A stretch of 64,000 bases of DNA, taken from Citrus sinensis. Its lineage: Eukaryota; Streptophyta; Magnoliopsida; Sapindales; Rutaceae. Made by a program: the position numbers and the translations under genes. Positions 60,532 through 64,000 of this stretch are shown piece after piece (position 1 is the stretch's first letter; every line of letters starts with the position of its first letter). The stretch spans positions 20,813,501 through 20,877,500 of the forward strand of contig NC_068556.1 of assembly GCF_022201045.2 (NCBI RefSeq), read 5' to 3'. Under the pieces are notes generated by a model. It did no database searches and was not told the origin of the DNA. It saw only the letters and a list, made by a program, of their open reading frames with translations.

Positions 60532-62522
60532 ATGAGCATGGCTTCAGTTAGTGTCATTGCGTTTCTTGCAATCTTCTTTGTTCTGCAACCTTTGACAGCC
60601 CCCAGCAATTTCTTGTCTCCTCTGAGTCCTCTTCTGGCCCCTGCCTTCGGTTTGTTTCTTGCAGAACTTTGTTTAAAAATTTGTCGCATGCATAATTTTT
60701 TTTCCTTGTTTTAGTTGTTATAATTCTTGATTCTTTGATGGGTTTGAGAGTTTATGTCATTTTATCAACTGGGTCAATCTTGAATTTGATATTCATTCTT
60801 GTTTGATCATGGATGATGATGATGATCGTGTTCTTGTTGTTATTTTTCATTTTGTGGGTACAGAGAATGTCTGTGATAAGGTGACCTGTGGAAAGGGAAA
60901 GTGCAAGGCTTCTCAAAATAGCACTTTCTTTTATGAATGTGAATGCGATCTTGGCTGGAAGCAGAATACTATGGCTGTTGATCAAAATCTCAAGTTTCTC
61001 CCTTGCATTGCCCCCGACTGTGAGCTCATTCTCTATCTTCAACTTTGAGCTGGTCCTATATTTTCAGTTAACATTTTTCTTTTAGGCATTTTGTATCTTG
61101 TGTGTATCCTATTAGTTTTTATCATATTTTTTGGTGACGATTATGACTTATGAGTTATAAGGGTGAAGTTTAGTTCAATTTGGTTTGGGATTGTTGTGGG
61201 ATTCCAATTATATGCAATGAAATCATGAATTAACTGGCTATAGAGTATATAGTATTTGATTGATTTGGACAAGCTTATTGCTAAAATAAGGATAGAAGAT
61301 ATGGCAGTATTTTGGATTCAGTTGTATAATGGAGTCCAATTGTATTCCTAGAATATGGTGTTCACATCAAAAGAGAAATTATATGTAGGACTGTTGTTTT
61401 CATTTTCTAATTCAAGTCGCCAGTACATGATAATCACAGCTTAATTTACTGATGATTCGTGTATGGTGAGATTCAATCTAATTTCTCTAATGAGATTTAT
61501 TAAAACTTATAAAGATGTGATGCTTGTATCGTATCCAAATTAAAAATTGAGACTTTTAGTTTTCTAATGCTGCGTGCTTGGCCTTAAGGTATGATTTGTT
61601 TCAATTTGTATTTTGTGTTTAATGGAGAAACAATTCCACAGTTTTTTTATTTTGATGATCGATTTGCCTTTTTAGGTACACTCAATCAGGATTGCGCGCC
61701 ATCACCCTCCCCTGCTCAAGAAAAAGCAGCCAAGAAGAATGAGTCAATCTTTGATCGTAAGCACCATGAATACTATAGATCTAGCTAGTACTATTAATCA
61801 TTATTTGGTACTATTGTGCTAATATATCAGGTTTAATTGTCTAGTTTGCCGTTGGATTGATTGTGGAGGTGGCTCATGCAAGAATACATCAATGTTCTCA
61901 TACAGTTGTCAATGTGCAGTGGATCACTATAATCTTCTTAATACCTCTACTTTCCCCTGCTACAAAGAATGTAAGAGCACATACTAAACATCAGCTGCTT
62001 TCAAATATGAGATTCATCAGGTGTTAAGGCAACATAGTCGGCAAAACATGATTACTTAGATGCACAATTTTGATTGGAACTCATTAGATATTTATGAACT
62101 AGTTTAGCACTTTTGAAGGAATGTAACTGTTGACTTGAATGTGATGTGATTTGCAGGTTCAATTGGAATGGATTGTAAAAACATGGGGATCTCAGTGCCA
62201 CTTCCTCCACCGCCACCGCCGCCAACATCATTAGCCGACAGCAGTGAGAATCAAGGTAAGAATGGCATTACAGACTTGCACAGAGGACTTTCCTTTGGTT
62301 TCCAAGATAAAATCATAAGAAAAAAGTTAGGACCGTGTTTTTAAGCTTTAGCATTACATGGCTTTTTTAACTTTTAGTTCAGCACACATACAAAGTTATG
62401 TATCAATGCACAATAAACTGATTTCTGTTCTGCCTATATTCGCTTGTGCAGCTGCTTCGAATTTGCTCGGGAATGCTCATTGGTTGATACTCCTTACATG
62501 GTCTCTGGCTTTGGTTTTGTGA
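60532..62522 (+). CDS. Secreted EGF-like protein, probably GPI-anchored
   Basis: Six exons (60532-60649, 60864-61019, 61676-61756, 61845-61970, 62157-62255, 62452-62522) join into 216 residues; every intron is phase 1. A signal peptide (about 1-23, VSVIAFLAIFFVLQPL) is followed by an EGF-like cysteine module (C43, C48, C53, C65, C67, C87, C92). A Pro/Lys linker (APSPSPAQEKAAKK) precedes a second module (C120, C125, C130, C140, C142 and following). A polyproline stretch (VPLPPPPPPPPT, about 173-184) and a hydrophobic C-terminus (HWLILLTWSLALVL) after small residues fit a GPI-anchor signal. It is likely an apoplastic, membrane-tethered protein. Similar plant proteins are often annotated as notch- or slit-like because of the EGF modules. 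Ligand or partner is unknown. An in-frame ATG two codons on (60538) is an alternative start. Confidence 0.85.
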
Positions 62523-64000
62523 AGATGGTATATCGACGTTGGTTGAGATTTCTGATACGACAGTCACTGGATTATAAGCATTTTTTTGATTGGGTGTTTG
62601 TTCTGTTTTCATTCAATGCCCCGCACCTTCTTAGTTAGCTGCTAGTTTCCATATGTAAATTTCCAGGTGATACCTATATAAGTTAACTGCATGCACGCGC
62701 ATTTCGGGAGCAAATGATACTTGTATCTTTTTTCCTCATTTATGAATTATTATAGAATTACGTTGATTTCATTTCGCAGTGATTTCAATAATCTTATTTT
62801 TTCTATACGGACGAAACGAAACTGTCATGATTTTTACGGTTCAATTACATTTAGATTTTCATCAAAACATTCATTTTAAACTGTCACGGTTTTCTGCCCT
62901 TCTTAATACATACATACATCTTTTCGAAGGCCCGAACATGCAAATCAGAACCGGTGGATTCAGAAATTTCCAAACCCAAACAGTAGAAAAATGCCTAATT
63001 TACGATGCATGATGGGCTGGATGATGATTCGAAGCCCACAATGGGCTTGAGAGATTCCAGGCCCGTGAGCTTCCAGATCCCTCATTTGTGGCCCATTTAC
63101 ACGACTGGGCCAGAGACCCGAAATACGTGCTGTTGCTGTTCTGCTGCCATTGGTCTTATTTCCAACCGATGCATGACCCGGATGCAAATGATGTAAAATA
63201 TTGTTGGTCTAAGATCAATTGAATGCTTGATTGATGATTGATTGATGATCGATGAAGCTGACAAATCAATCTGGGGTCACGCTGCCATTAACGCCCTTTA
63301 CTGCTCCCCATTTCATCAATCAACTTCTCATCAAAACCGTCTTGACATGTTGGTGCCTCAGCTATAAGATCCCCCCGACCTAGAAACTCTAAACCTAGCT
63401 AAAACAAATCGCATCTACTTTAAATACAAAATCTCCCCGGCCCGGACTCTTTCTTTTTACTGACGGCGTACAATATAACCCTCCATTTTTTGACACTTAT
63501 GATGTGCTACTCTGTAGACTGCACCTACTGATACAAAATATCATTTATAGACAAAAAAGGCATATTGCTGTCACTTTTCTTTTAAATTTTGAATTTTTTA
63601 TTTGACGTGATTGAATTATTGCTTCCTTTTGCCCCTATTTGCCCTTTGCTGTTCTCATTTCTTGGTTTTCGCTTCCAACAAAAGCCTTCCTTTCTTGTTT
63701 CAAGTTTCCATTGGACCTCTCACTTTACTTTCTTTTTTTTTTTTTTAATTTTTTCTAATACACAAAAGTGGCCATTGGTCTATTTCCAGTTTTCCACCAA
63801 TCTCCTTTTAATTTTACCCCTTAATTTTAACTTTTTTTTTCTTCTTTCTTCTTGATTTGCCTTCAAGTCCCTAGAGTGAATCCCACCCAGCAGTGGGCTA
63901 TAAGTAAAAGCAGTTTAGTGTTGTATAAAATCAATGGTCATTGGAACTTGAAGCCAACATAATTTCTGCCCATGTTTTTTGGTCAATTATGTGACACGGA
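62523..64000. other. 3' flank of the EGF-like gene and intergenic DNA to the window edge
   Basis: The first part is probably 3' UTR. Around 63196-63250 there are imperfect ATTGATGATTGATT repeats. From about 63560 the sequence becomes strongly pyrimidine-rich, as in plant leaders, which may announce a plus-strand gene beyond 64000. No coding exon is recognised. Confidence 0.5.

Noticed and set aside
1-64000. CRISPR arrays, operons, riboswitches, rRNA genes and known plant microRNA sequences
   Set aside because: None was seen; the window is ordinary nuclear plant DNA. A by-eye look for common microRNA families gave no match, but it was not exhaustive.

Overview
The window is nuclear DNA of a eudicot plant. 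Its genes carry many short exons with GT-AG introns, intergenic DNA is AT-rich, and the transposon remnants are plant types (hAT and Harbinger-like DNA elements, a tRNA-derived SINE). The protein set points to a woody rosid such as Citrus; that genus guess is inference. Ten gene models could be completed by joining exons by reading frame, plus the first exon of an eleventh at the left edge. In every complete model the exon phases add up and the stop is in frame.

Layout, left to right: start of an unidentified minus-strand gene (ATG at 1780); acireductone dioxygenase, minus (3036-5012); PEAPOD/TIFY4, minus (6023-9272); an EPFL4/5/6-type secreted peptide, plus (12575-12995); a SINE with target-site duplication (14793-15100); RNA polymerase III subunit RPC9, minus (17052-18780); hAT-type repeats (19382-21035); a TPR co-chaperone-like protein, plus (21384-25127); a small secreted peptide precursor, minus (27075-27332); a SULTR3;1-type sulfate transporter, minus (28169-32911); a 13.9-kb gene-poor, transposon-rich block (32912-46843); an IQ67-domain calmodulin-binding protein, minus (46844-48695); 5.2 kb without a recognised gene; a tandem pair of RING-H2 genes, plus (53919-54899 and 56213-57337); and a secreted, probably GPI-anchored EGF-like protein, plus (60532-62522).

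These are ordinary plant genes that happen to be neighbours, not an operon. Themes recur: sulfur metabolism (methionine salvage by acireductone dioxygenase, sulfate transport by SULTR) and organ or epidermal patterning (PEAPOD limits meristemoid division; EPFL peptides signal through ERECTA-family receptors). No physical link between them is implied.

The most interesting observations are: (1) a 56-residue secreted peptide gene whose 87-base intron is in frame and stop-free, so retention would give an 85-residue form; (2) a local segmental duplication in which the copy downstream of the first RING gene keeps the EGF-like gene's promoter and 24 bases of its exon 1 but has lost the rest; (3) a hAT element with a clean 8-base target duplication, interrupted by a second repeat carrying a dense array of AACGG/CCGTT motifs; and (4) three degenerate minus-strand copies of one unidentified reading frame around the second RING gene. 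I found no convincing evidence of a wholly new multi-gene system.
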